Positions 12,776 through 20,230 of a DNA stretch of 23,006 bases are shown here, one piece after another (the first letter of the stretch is position 1; each line of letters opens with the position of its first letter). The translations under genes were made by a program, and so were the position numbers. The stretch is taken from assembly GCA_024639415.1 (NCBI GenBank), contig JAHEIK010000006.1, positions 1 through 23,006 on the forward strand, given 5' to 3'. Under the pieces are notes generated by a model, which ran no database searches, had not been told where the DNA came from, and saw only the letters and a list, made by a program, of their open reading frames with translations. The stretch is from Planctomycetota bacterium. Its GTDB lineage: Bacteria > Planctomycetota > PLA2 > JAEUHO01.

Positions 12776-13644
12776 GGCGCCCTCGCCGCGTGCCAGCGCC
12801 CCTCGACGCCTACGGAACCCGCGGCCGAGGCACGATCCCCGCTCGCCAGGTCGTCGTGCCAGATCAGGGTCCCGCCGGGGGCGAGCACACGCTCGGCCTC
12901 GGCACGCGCGGCGGTGGGGTCGCGCCAGGCCCCCATCAGGTCCCCCGCACGCAGCACGACCAGATCCAGGGCGCCGTCGTGGAAGGGCAGCGCCTCGGCG
13001 TCGGCCACGGCGAAGTCTGCGCCCGCGCGTGGGAGACGCCCGAGGTCGAGCGGGATCTCCTTCAGCCCACTGCCCTTGGGGGCGGGCAGGAAGAAGTGCT
13101 CCACGGTCACTGCCACGTTCCGGGCACGACGGACGCAGGCGATGCTGCGATCGATGCCGAGCACCGCGTCGAAGCGCTCGCAGAGGTCGAAGACGGCGCG
13201 ACCGACACCGCATCCCACGACCAGGGCGCGGCGCGTGGGCCGCTCGGCGTGCAGGCGCTCGGCGAGGTTGGCGAGCCCCACGTGCTCGGCGGGTCGTGAC
13301 GTGTCGTAGCCCTCCGGCGGATCCTCGGCGAGGTCGCGGTAGCTCGCGACGACCTCGTCGAACGGAACGACGCTGTAGCCGCTACCCGCCTGGCCCAGAA
13401 GGAAGCGGCCGAGGCGCGGATCATTGATCGGGCTGCGACGATACACGTTGCCCTGCTCGCGCAGATGGGCGCCGAGATCGCGCGGGAGGACGGCTACGCC
13501 GGCCATGACGGGACGCACGTCGCGCTCGTCCTGGGAGACGAGGAAGCCCTCGACCACCTCGCCGTCGGCGACACGCACGGGATCGAGGTCGTAGGACGCT
13601 CGTGTCCGCGGGCAGGCCAGCCATTCGATCCAGTCGCGGCGCAC
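12772..13644 (-). CDS. SAM-dependent class I methyltransferase
   Basis: The product is 290 residues. Residues 1-55 resemble a Trm112-like module: WLACPRTRASYDL, then GVAVLPRDL. Only one of the usual paired cysteines remains (CPRT instead of CPxC), so it probably binds no zinc. The Rossmann methyltransferase core starts near residue 137: RRALVVGCGVGRAVFDLCER (motif I with GCGVG), VLGIDRS (acidic end of strand 2), ADFAVADAEALPFHDGALDL and VVLRAG (motifs II-IV), and ERVLAPGGTLIWHD. The start is GTG 13644 with GGAGA about 4-8 nt upstream. It is the second gene of the minus-strand operon and is joined to the kinase-like gene by GTGA. The methyl acceptor is unknown; linkage to the kinase-like protein suggests a lipid or prenol pathway. 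Confidence 0.85.
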   Translation of the reverse strand: MRRDWIEWLACPRTRASYDLDPVRVADGEVVEGFLVSQDERDVRPVMAGVAVLPRDLGAHLREQGNVYRRSPINDPRLGRFLLGQAGSGYSVVPFDEVVASYRDLAEDPPEGYDTSRPAEHVGLANLAERLHAERPTRRALVVGCGVGRAVFDLCERFDAVLGIDRSIACVRRARNVAVTVEHFFLPAPKGSGLKEIPLDLGRLPRAGADFAVADAEALPFHDGALDLVVLRAGDLMGAWRDPTAARAEAERVLAPGGTLIWHDDLASGDRASAAGSVGVEGRWHAARAP

Positions 13645-13665
13645 GTTGTCTCCGCGGACTCCCCC

Positions 13666-13848
13666 CTAGACGAGGAAGTCCGGCTCCACGAAATGGTAGG
13701 CGACTTCGGGATACGCGGCTCGAACCTCGTTCTCGACTTCGTTGAGCTTCCGCCTCAAGGACGCCACGTCGACCTCGAGGTCGCCGGGCCGGACCTTCGT
13801 GGCCAGCAGCGCGAGCACGACGATACGGGTGGAACCACCGGCAGCCAC
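13666..13848 (-). CDS. Small protein resembling the C-terminal tail of CDF cation transporters
   Basis: The product is 60 residues from GTG 13848 with AGGAGG at 13852-13857. The 3-nt spacing is short, but no other start is available. It contains a hydrophobic strand, RIVVLALLATKV, then a helix, DVASLRRKLNEVENEVRAAY, then a strand ending HFVEPDFLV. This strand-helix-strand with a final VEPD resembles, from memory, the cytoplasmic ferredoxin-like domain of cation diffusion facilitators, whose membrane part is absent here. It begins the operon and ends 21 nt before the methyltransferase. Alternatives are a regulatory orphan domain or an unrelated small protein. Confidence 0.6.
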   Translation of the reverse strand: MAAGGSTRIVVLALLATKVRPGDLEVDVASLRRKLNEVENEVRAAYPEVAYHFVEPDFLV

Positions 13849-13915
13849 GGGCCTCCTTCCGGCCGGAATCCTACCCGCGCGGCGGAGAAGCGCCCCGCGG
13901 TGCTATCGTGCCCCC

Positions 13916-14470
13916 GTGGACACACTGGCGGGTCACCTGCTGATCGCCCCCCCGTACCTCTCCGACCCCAATTTCGTCAACACGGTCGTCCTGATGATCC
14001 AGCACGACGGAGAGGGCGCCTTCGGGGTCATCCTGAATCGTCCGACGACTCGGTCGATACAAGAGGTCTGGGCCGAGGTTCGGGGAGAGAGCTGCGACTG
14101 CCGCCGCCGGGTGAACGTGGGCGGTCCCGTCACGGGCCCTCTCGTGGTGCTCCACACGGAGCCCGTGCTGGCCGAGATGCGCGTCGTGGACGGCGTCTAC
14201 TGCTCGATGAGTGCCGACAAGATCGAGGACATCGTCAGCACGGATCGCAAGCTCGTACGCTTCTACGCCGGCTACTCGGGCTGGGGCAGCGGCCAGCTCG
14301 AAGCCGAGTTGGCGACAGGCTCCTGGCTCACGACGCTGGCCGACACGGACGCGATCTTCTACACGGCCGAGGACGACCTGTGGCCCAAGGTCGTGCGCCG
14401 GGCCTCGGGCACCGAGACGATCCCGCTGTTCGACACCGAGCGGGAGCCGGATGACCCCTCGCTGAACTGA
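13916..14470 (+). CDS. yqgE: YqgE/AlgH family protein
   Basis: The product is 184 residues from GTG 13916. The start fits the family, whose members begin just before LAGHLLIAPPYLSDPNFVNT. Other hallmarks are VVLMIQHDGEGAFGVILNRP, NVGGPV, GYSGWGSGQLEAELATGSWL and the closing LWPKVVRR. These are small cytoplasmic proteins of uncertain biochemical role; AlgH in Pseudomonas was named for an effect on alginate production. A longer frame upstream to 13742 is composed of Arg/Pro/Ser-rich residues and overlaps the divergent small gene, so I excluded it. The TGA stop lies inside a strong hairpin (14469-14493). Confidence 0.92.
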   Translation: MDTLAGHLLIAPPYLSDPNFVNTVVLMIQHDGEGAFGVILNRPTTRSIQEVWAEVRGESCDCRRRVNVGGPVTGPLVVLHTEPVLAEMRVVDGVYCSMSADKIEDIVSTDRKLVRFYAGYSGWGSGQLEAELATGSWLTTLADTDAIFYTAEDDLWPKVVRRASGTETIPLFDTEREPDDPSLN

Positions 14471-14493
14471 GAGCGGCCCTCAGGGCCGCTCTC
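14469..14493 (+). terminator. Perfect 12-bp inverted repeat at the yqgE stop codon
   Basis: GAGAGCGGCCCT (14469-14480) and AGGGCCGCTCTC (14482-14493) are exact reverse complements around one base; in RNA the loop would be 3-5 nt. It starts inside the yqgE stop codon and ends on the first base of repeat copy D. No T-run follows, so it may end transcription inefficiently or protect the 3' end. Confidence 0.5.
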
Positions 14494-14559
14494 CCCGTGA
14501 ACGTGAACGTGCCCGTCACCGTCACCGACGTTCCCGGGCCACGTCCCCGTTCCCGCTCT
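14493..14559 (+). repeat. Hexamer-periodic repeat, copy D
   Basis: Collinear with copy B over 58 positions without gaps (CCCCGTGAACGTGAACGT start, CACCGACGT core, then CCCCGT), followed after a one-base length difference by the shared CCCGCTCTT. With copy E it makes an inverted pair enclosing about 125 bp of non-coding DNA. Confidence 0.75.
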
Positions 14560-14592
14560 TCCTTGTCCCGCATGCCCCCACCGGATGCGCAC

Positions 14593-14649
14593 GACGGGCG
14601 CGCACGCGGCCCTTCGCCGAGCTCAGGGCCTTGGGGCGCCCCTACACGC
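14593..14649 (+). repeat. Dispersed REP-like repeat F, copy 2
   Basis: This second copy of the 57-bp unit at 10321-10377 has the same orientation and three mismatches. It lies inside the D/E inverted pair, so two repeat families are nested here. Confidence 0.75.
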
Positions 14650-14685
14650 ATTCCCCCATCCGAGCGTGCACCCTCGCTCCGGGCT

Positions 14686-14712
14686 CGGGCACGCAAGCGT
14701 TCACGTTCACGT
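14686..14712 (-). repeat. Hexamer-periodic repeat, copy E (inverted, short)
   Basis: On the minus strand it reads ACGTGAACGTGAACGCTT and then GCGTGCCCG, matching copy B in 23 of 27 positions before diverging. It ends 12 nt before the start codon of the P-loop kinase gene and so forms part of that gene's leader. Confidence 0.65.
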
Positions 14713-14724
14713 AGGCTCTGGAGG

Positions 14725-15285
14725 ATGCGAACGTCGCCGCTCCTACCGGACCGTGTCTGGGTTGTCGGTCCCTGCGGCAGCGGGAAGTCCACCTTGGCGG
14801 CGAAGCTCGCGGCACATCTGGGCGTCGAGCCCACGCACCTCGACGACATCCATCACCAGCCGGGCTGGACGGAGGCGCCCGACGAGGTCAGCCAGGCCCG
14901 TGTGGCCGACGTTGCGGCCCGCGGACGCTGGGTGATCGACGGCAACTACACGCGCTTCCGCACGCGACACCTGGGGCGCATCCAGCTGTACGTCTTGCTC
15001 GACTTGCCGCTCTACGTGACGTTCCCGCGGCTCGTGCGGCGCGGGATCGTGCGCAGCATCACCAAGGAGCCGTGCTGCAACGGCAACCTGGAGACGCTGC
15101 CGCGCACCTTCTTCGACCGCGAGTCGTTGCTCCTGTGGGCTCTCACAGGCAGCATCAGGCGCATCGGGCCGCTGCGCCGCCACGTGGCGGCCCACCCCCA
15201 CGTGCACCTGCGAACCCAGCGGCAGGTTGATCTCTGGTTGGCACACGTCACAGAGGCGTGCCCCATGGACAGCCTGGACGAGTGA
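14725..15285 (+). CDS. Adenylate-kinase-like P-loop NTPase (FlaR / 'topology modulation protein' type)
   Basis: The product is 186 residues. Walker A is VVGPCGSGKSTLAAKLA (about residues 12-28). THLDDIHHQPGW follows, the characteristic acceptor-site segment of this family, then RGRWVIDGNYTRFRTRHLGR (WVIDGNY signature). The lid region, with LDLPLYVTFPRLVRRGIVRS and a later RESLLLWAL, is typical. These are small cytoplasmic kinase-like ATPases whose real substrate is generally unknown; the topology name comes from an old genetic phenotype. ATG 14725 is preceded directly by GGAGG (14720-14724), too close for a normal Shine-Dalgarno. The frame continues upstream through repeats D, F and E, but that part is repeat-derived and rich in Arg/Pro/Ser. 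Confidence 0.85.
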   Translation: MRTSPLLPDRVWVVGPCGSGKSTLAAKLAAHLGVEPTHLDDIHHQPGWTEAPDEVSQARVADVAARGRWVIDGNYTRFRTRHLGRIQLYVLLDLPLYVTFPRLVRRGIVRSITKEPCCNGNLETLPRTFFDRESLLLWALTGSIRRIGPLRRHVAAHPHVHLRTQRQVDLWLAHVTEACPMDSLDE

Positions 15286-15505
15286 CGTGCTGCACAGGCC
15301 AGGGCACCTGTTCCGTCCAGTCTTCGACGAACGACCGTCAGCACAAACAGGACCCCGTCGGACGCGGCCGGCGGGCTGGCTGGGGAGCGGAAGGTCGAGG
15401 AGGGGGCCGTGTCGTGGTCTTCCACTCGAGGGCAACGAAGCGGCCTGATCGGCCCCAGCCCAGCCCGCAGCACGCCCCCATGCACATAGGCCCCGGCACA
15501 TCCCA
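15286..15505. other. Convergent intergenic gap with nothing recognisable
   Basis: About 220 bp lie between the end of the P-loop kinase gene and the small minus-strand ORF. I see no convincing reading frame, repeat copy, tRNA or strong terminator, only a weak 5-bp dyad (ACAGG/CCTGT) soon after the kinase stop. Confidence 0.4.
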
Positions 15506-15709
15506 TTAGCCGAGCGAGGCCTTGAGCACCCAAGCCGTCTCCTCCTGCTCGTCCGCGAAGGGGTCGATCAAGATCACGGTGACATCGTCCCCGGCTGCGC
15601 CGGCCTGCTGGACGCAGCTGCCCCAGATGGTGTCGGGCGGAATCGGCGCGACCCTGCCGCCGGCGTTGGCAGCCGAGAGCGTCCGGCGACCCCATCCCCA
15701 GATCAGCAT
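15506..15709 (-). CDS. Small hypothetical protein
   Basis: The frame encodes 67 residues from ATG 15709 to TAA 15506. Roughly nine in ten codons end in G or C, as in the real genes around it. The C-terminal half looks protein-like (DDVTVILIDPFADEQEETAW). The N-terminus has WGWGRRTL. I see no Shine-Dalgarno ahead of ATG, no signal peptide and no known motif. The frame is open upstream into the kinase gene, but that part is an overlapping shadow. It follows the hybrid kinase gene by 49 bp in the same direction. It could be a real small gene or a decayed fragment. Confidence 0.4.
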   Translation of the reverse strand: MLIWGWGRRTLSAANAGGRVAPIPPDTIWGSCVQQAGAAGDDVTVILIDPFADEQEETAWVLKASLG

Positions 15710-15758
15710 GCTGCCGTTCGGAGCGCGCGGCCGCAGACGAACGGCCGGCCTCGCGTGG

Positions 15759-17948
15759 CTAGGCGCTGAGAACGGCGTCCAGCGCCTCGGCAAGCTCGCG
15801 CTTGCCGTACGGCTTGTGTACGAGGTCCCGGAATCCGAGCCGACGCACGCTCGCGAGCGTGATCCCCTCGGAGAAACCGGTCGTGAGCAGGATCGGGAGG
15901 TCGGCTCGCAGCTCAAGCAGCGCGGCACCCAGGTCCGTACCGCGCATGCCGGGCATGGTCTCGTCGGTGACGACGACGTCGAACGCCGCGGGATCCTCCC
16001 GCATCGTGGCAAGCGCCGAACACCCGTCGAAAAGCACAGTGACCTCGTAGCCCAAGGACTCCAGCAACTCCCGCCCGAGCTCGGCGATGGGCTCCTCGTC
16101 GTCCACGAAGAGGACCCTGCCGCGGCCGCGCGGGATCACGGTCGGCGGGCGCACCTCGGCCGCGACCTCCTCCGTCACGAGAGGCAGGTAGACGTCCACT
16201 GTGGTGCCCACGCCGGGCTCGGTCTGCACGGCGATGCTCCCACCATACGACTTGACGATGCCGTGGACGACGGACAGGCCGAGGCCACTGCCTTCCGTCG
16301 TCGCCTTGGTGGTGAAGAACGGCTCGAAGATCCGCTCCGAGGTCCGGGCGTCCATGCCGGAGCCGGTGTCCCGTACACGCATGCGTACGAAGGCACCCAC
16401 GGGCGCGACCGTCTCGTGGGGCGAGAGCGGCGGGCGCCCCTCGAATGTCGCGAGATCGACCTCGAGCGTCCCGCCTTGCTCGCGCATCGCATGCGCTGCG
16501 TTCGTGCAGAGGTTGAGCACCACCTGATGCATCTGCGTGGGGTCGGCGAGCACGGTCCAGCACACGTCCGACGGTGCGTCGAAGCGGATGTCGATCGTGG
16601 ACGGCAGCGAGGAGCGCAGTAGAGCCAGCGTCTCCGCGATCACCTGATCGAGCCCGACGGGGACGCGGTCCTGCTCCATCTCGCGACTGAAGGTCAAGAT
16701 GCGCTGCACGAGGTCGCGTGCCCGCTCGGCAGCGGTGTTCGCCCGCTGCAGGTGTCGCGTCGTGGCCTCGTCATCCACTACGCGGGGCATCGCCATGTCC
16801 AGATAGCCGAGAATGGGTGTCAGGATGTTGTTGAAGTCGTGCGCGATGCCGCCGGCCAGCGTCCCGATGCTCTCGAGACGCTGGGCCCGCCGCAACTGCA
16901 GCTCGAGCTTGTGCCGCTCGGCGTCGGCCCGTTCCTGCTCACTGAGGTCGAGGGTCACGGCGACGAAGACCGGCGCGCCATCGCCGCGCAGGAGCTGGAG
17001 ATGCACCTCGACGGGGTACTGGCTGCCATCCTTGCGGCGGTGCCGGGTTCGGATGGTCGTCGTCCTGAGCGCACCCGCCCGCAGCGGTGCGATACGCGCC
17101 TCGAACGTCTCCGCGCTGTATTCCGGCTTCAGGTCCATGGGCGTGAGTCGCTGCAGCTCCGCGAGGGAGTAGCCCAGGTTCTGGAGTGCACCGTCGTTCG
17201 CCAGATCGAAGCGCAGCGTGGTGGGATCGAACAGGTAGATCTCATTGAGCGAGCGATTGAGGATCCGCCCCATGCGCGCAGCCGCAGCCTCGAGCTTCAA
17301 GCGTGCCGTGACGTCCCGCGAGTTCACGATCGCCACGAGGCTGCCGTCGGGATCCGGCTGTACACGGCCGGTGCACTCGAGCGTGTGCCAGGTCCCGTCG
17401 GCCGCACGGGCGCGCAGCACGAGCTCGCGCAGTTCGCCGGGGGCGGCGAACGCCTCGCCCAGCTGGCAACGAGCCGCCTCGTGATCCTCGGGATGCATCG
17501 TCTCGAAGATGCGGACGCCCCGGCGGTCTTCGCCATACCCCAGGAGGCGGTGCGCCGCGGGACTCTCGTACAAGATCGTCCCGTCGGAGTCGACGACCGT
17601 GACGATGTCCTCCGCGTTCTCGATGAGATGCCGGAAGTGCTCTTCGCTCCTGCGAATCCGCGACGTCGCCTCCGCCATGGAGCGGAAGAGGGGCCGGATC
17701 AGCGCGAGGCCGACGACCATGAGGATCGAGATCAAGAGAGCGACCGACTCCGCCCAGGGGTCGAGGTGGCGCTGCGAGGCGCCGGTGAGGACGCGCACGA
17801 GCGTGATCGAGCGGCGAATGGCCATCAGGCCGACAGCGATGCAGACCAGATACCAACTGCGGCTGGACGTCTCGCGCCGCAGCCGGAACGCAAGCCACGC
17901 AGCCGCGCACTGCAGCAGAACAGACAGACTGAGGACGGCAGCGGCCAC
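15759..17948 (-). CDS. Hybrid sensor histidine kinase with two PAS domains and a receiver domain
   Basis: This 729-residue membrane-anchored sensor has hydrophobic segments at about 3-20, 33-50 and 68-86. PAS 1 (about 103-215) begins HFRHLIENAEDIVTVVDSDG; PAS 2 (about 225-340) includes YLFDPTTLRFDLANDGA. The HisKA H-box is LAGGIAHDFNNILTP with phospho-accepting His370. The ATPase domain has QVVLNLCTNAAHAM (N-box), RDTGSGM (G1), FEPFFTTK (F-box) and GSGLGLSVVHGIV (G2). The receiver domain (about 610-729) has the DDEE acidic pocket, Asp662 in VVTDETMPGM and Lys712 in VHKPYGKREL. No DNA-binding output is attached, so the signal must pass on by phosphorelay. GTG 17948 has a GAGGAG-type site upstream. 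It lies 101 bp downstream of the PilZ gene and may be co-transcribed with it. No helix-turn-helix response regulator is in the window. Confidence 0.92.
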   Translation of the reverse strand: MAAAVLSLSVLLQCAAAWLAFRLRRETSSRSWYLVCIAVGLMAIRRSITLVRVLTGASQRHLDPWAESVALLISILMVVGLALIRPLFRSMAEATSRIRRSEEHFRHLIENAEDIVTVVDSDGTILYESPAAHRLLGYGEDRRGVRIFETMHPEDHEAARCQLGEAFAAPGELRELVLRARAADGTWHTLECTGRVQPDPDGSLVAIVNSRDVTARLKLEAAAARMGRILNRSLNEIYLFDPTTLRFDLANDGALQNLGYSLAELQRLTPMDLKPEYSAETFEARIAPLRAGALRTTTIRTRHRRKDGSQYPVEVHLQLLRGDGAPVFVAVTLDLSEQERADAERHKLELQLRRAQRLESIGTLAGGIAHDFNNILTPILGYLDMAMPRVVDDEATTRHLQRANTAAERARDLVQRILTFSREMEQDRVPVGLDQVIAETLALLRSSLPSTIDIRFDAPSDVCWTVLADPTQMHQVVLNLCTNAAHAMREQGGTLEVDLATFEGRPPLSPHETVAPVGAFVRMRVRDTGSGMDARTSERIFEPFFTTKATTEGSGLGLSVVHGIVKSYGGSIAVQTEPGVGTTVDVYLPLVTEEVAAEVRPPTVIPRGRGRVLFVDDEEPIAELGRELLESLGYEVTVLFDGCSALATMREDPAAFDVVVTDETMPGMRGTDLGAALLELRADLPILLTTGFSEGITLASVRRLGFRDLVHKPYGKRELAEALDAVLSA

Positions 17949-18049
17949 TACGCTCTCCTCGGCGCCTCAGCCTACTCAATACGTGGCCCGATTTCCCCGC
18001 TGAACGGACACAGCGTAAGTACGGCGTCCCAGCGGCCACCGCGCGGCGC

Positions 18050-18859
18050 TCAGGCCACGCCGAGGCGCCGGACCACGCGCTCGGTCAGGACCTGCGCGAA
18101 GTCGAGTTGCACGCGCACGGTGTGCTCGTACGGACAGACCTCTACCGCGGAGAAGCGCACATGACCCGACCACACGGGCTCGGAGTCGACGAGGACGACG
18201 GAGAGCGGCTCGCCACCGAAGGTCTCCGCCAGAACGGCCAGCACGCTGCCCGCACCGCGCTCATCGGGAAGGACGGGCAGGTCACTGATGCGGCCCAGGT
18301 CGGCGCGGATGCCATCCCGGTCGACATGCATCGGCATGAGCCGCAGCGGCGGAACCAGCGTGTCGTGCTCATTGCACATGACCAGGGTGATCGACGGCTC
18401 GCCGCCGGGGCCCGTGGCGACGGTGGGCTCAGGAATCCACGTGGCGGGCGCGTCGTCACGCAGCGCCGGCAGGTCGACGCCGAGCAGTTGAGCCTCCATC
18501 TCCGTGATCGGTTCCGTGAAGTCGAGTCCCACCTCGAGCCAAGACGCGCCGGGCTCGGAAGGAGTGCCGCGGGCGAGGCGTACGGGCCGTGCACTGTGAC
18601 TGATGAGCGTGCCCAGCACCTCGTAGTGCAGATCCGCGCGCACGAGCTCACCGAGGAGATCGGTCGCCTTGCGTCCGATCTGCGCGAGGGGCACCTCAGG
18701 CTCGATGCCGATCACCTCGAGCGGAATGCGCACGAGCGTGCCCACGCGGCTCAGGTCCACGGTGGCAGTCTGGAAGCTGCGGGCGCCGCTGTGGAGCAGC
18801 ACGGGAATCTGACAACTCAGCCGCCCGGCACGACGGCGGTCTCGGATCTGTTCATTCAT
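18050..18859 (-). CDS. PilZ-domain protein (probable c-di-GMP receptor)
   Basis: The product is 269 residues. The N-terminal domain has both c-di-GMP-binding PilZ motifs: RxxxR at Arg9-Arg13 (RDRRRAGR) and DxSxxG at Asp35-Gly40 (TVDLSRVGTLVRI). It ends around residue 125 with SWLEVGLDFTEP. The remaining 140 residues form a second beta-rich domain (ITLVMCNEHDTLVPPLRL; LSVVLVDSEPVWSGHVRFSA) that I do not recognise. There is no signal peptide or membrane segment, so it is cytoplasmic. The start is ATG 18859 with only a weak GAGG upstream. It precedes the hybrid kinase on the same strand and may share its signalling circuit, but the 101-bp gap leaves room for a separate promoter. Confidence 0.8.
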   Translation of the reverse strand: MNEQIRDRRRAGRLSCQIPVLLHSGARSFQTATVDLSRVGTLVRIPLEVIGIEPEVPLAQIGRKATDLLGELVRADLHYEVLGTLISHSARPVRLARGTPSEPGASWLEVGLDFTEPITEMEAQLLGVDLPALRDDAPATWIPEPTVATGPGGEPSITLVMCNEHDTLVPPLRLMPMHVDRDGIRADLGRISDLPVLPDERGAGSVLAVLAETFGGEPLSVVLVDSEPVWSGHVRFSAVEVCPYEHTVRVQLDFAQVLTERVVRRLGVA

Positions 18860-18970
18860 GAGGGGCCTCGGGGGGACCTCTCAGCCGTGGGTCACTGCTA
18901 GCGAAGGGCCCACTTCATCGACTTCGGCCGCGACATCCCTCTGCCCCAAAGCGCAAGTTGTGAGGAGCCC

Positions 18971-20230
18971 TTAACGCCACGACACGTCGCGGAAGCGCAA
19001 GTCGCCGTTGTCGAGCGCGAGCCCGAGCGTCGTCCCCGGCAGGGACCAGGTGCCGACGTCCTGCCCGTCGAGCCTGAAGGTCACGACGGCTCCCGACCGC
19101 ACGGCCTCCAAGCGCCTCTCCGTGGCGCCGGGCGACGGCCGTCGGCTGCGATGCAAACGCCGCCAGCGTCCCCGGAAGCGCCGATCGACGTGGACCCCCC
19201 CGCCGTGGGTCACGAGCGCCACCGTGTAGTCGTCCGAACCCGTCCAGTGCAGGAGCAGGCCAGCCCGCCAGCGGCGCTTGACGGGAGGAAACTCCACGAC
19301 GGCACGTACGCTGCTCGCCGGCCGCTTCAAGCGCGCGGCCGTGACGACGCCTGCGTGGCCGCGGAAGCCCCGCAGGCCGGTCTGCTCCCACTCGTTGAAG
19401 ACCTGCGCCCATGGCGTCTGATGCTCGCGCAACCAGGCCAGCAGCCGCGGCTGCAGACGGCCCGGACGGCCGAAGACCTGCTTGAAGACAGGCCAGGGCT
19501 GCCCGCCCGCGTCCATCTTGCGCAGGAACTTCGCGAAGCCTGGTAGGGGCTTGCCCTGCTTGCCGGTGGCCAGGTAGCGGAACAGCGCCCAGGACACGGG
19601 TCGCGAGGCGTGCACCTTGCCGCCGACCACGCTCGCGAGGTCGAAGCCGGGCGCCGCCATCTCCTTCAGGGCGGTCGCGGGGTAGTCCTTCAACGACACG
19701 CCGGGCAGCACGCCAAGTGCGAGGTCCTTGCCGTCCCAGCGATGCCAAGCGAGATGTTCCGCCAGACCCTCGGTGTACCAGCCCGCGGCCGGCTGCCTGT
19801 TGCGCGTGCGCGCGAGGAAGTGGAACTGATGCGCCGCCTCGTGGATGAGCAGGACGCGCGTGAAGTACTGTGTAGGCGCGCGGTAGAGATGCGCCGTCTT
19901 CGTCGGCGGCCAGTAGTAGCCGCCGGCGGTGGGAGGAGGCTGCGTCCCGTCCGCGCGGATGCCCGCGGCCCATGCTCTTCGGGACGCGTAGAAGCGCACA
20001 CGCAGCTTCTCGCCGGGCTTCAGCTGCGGTTCGGCGCCGAAGAAGGCGCGGAACGCGGGCCATGCGGCCTCGAGGACACGCGAAGCTTCCTCGGCGTCGG
20101 AGCGCGCCCCTTCGAACTGCAGCTTGTAGTGCGCACTGGCAATCTCATGCACGTCCGCGGACGCAGTGCGCACCGGCGCGAGCCCGAGGCCCACGAGCAA
20201 CAGGACGATACTCGGCAGACGGGCCTTCAC
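18971..20230 (-). CDS. Secreted gluzincin-type metallopeptidase with C-terminal jelly-roll-like domain
   Basis: The product is 419 residues from GTG 20230, which overlaps the upstream stop as GTGA. The signal peptide is LPSIVLLLVGLGLAPVRTAS. The zinc site is H130-E-A-A-H134 in LLIHEAAHQFHF, with the likely third ligand Glu154 in GWYTEGLAEHLAWH, 20 residues on. This is the peptidase MA-like layout common in planctomycete DUF1570-type proteins. Residues about 300-419 (VRAVVEFPPVKRRWRAGLLL, then WTGSDDYTVAL, and ending TLGLALDNGDLRFRDVSW) look like a LamG/DUF1080-type beta-sandwich that may bind polysaccharide. It probably acts in the periplasm or outside the cell. A much longer open frame upstream overlaps the next gene and is not coding. 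No stem-loop terminator is visible after TAA 18971. Confidence 0.82.
   Translation of the reverse strand: MKARLPSIVLLLVGLGLAPVRTASADVHEIASAHYKLQFEGARSDAEEASRVLEAAWPAFRAFFGAEPQLKPGEKLRVRFYASRRAWAAGIRADGTQPPPTAGGYYWPPTKTAHLYRAPTQYFTRVLLIHEAAHQFHFLARTRNRQPAAGWYTEGLAEHLAWHRWDGKDLALGVLPGVSLKDYPATALKEMAAPGFDLASVVGGKVHASRPVSWALFRYLATGKQGKPLPGFAKFLRKMDAGGQPWPVFKQVFGRPGRLQPRLLAWLREHQTPWAQVFNEWEQTGLRGFRGHAGVVTAARLKRPASSVRAVVEFPPVKRRWRAGLLLHWTGSDDYTVALVTHGGGVHVDRRFRGRWRRLHRSRRPSPGATERRLEAVRSGAVVTFRLDGQDVGTWSLPGTTLGLALDNGDLRFRDVSWR

Noticed and set aside
12776..13213. N-terminal extension of the kinase-like membrane protein
   Set aside because: The extra residues come from a shifted frame inside the methyltransferase gene and are Arg/Gly-rich; GTG 12775 with GTGA overlap is a natural start.
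13742..13915. N-terminal extension of YqgE
   Set aside because: It overlaps the divergent small gene and does not resemble the family, whose members start just before the LAGHLL-type motif.
14497..14724. A frame starting in repeat D and running into the P-loop kinase
   Set aside because: The added 76 residues are encoded by repeats D, F and E and are low-complexity Arg/Pro/Ser; the kinase family begins close to Walker A.
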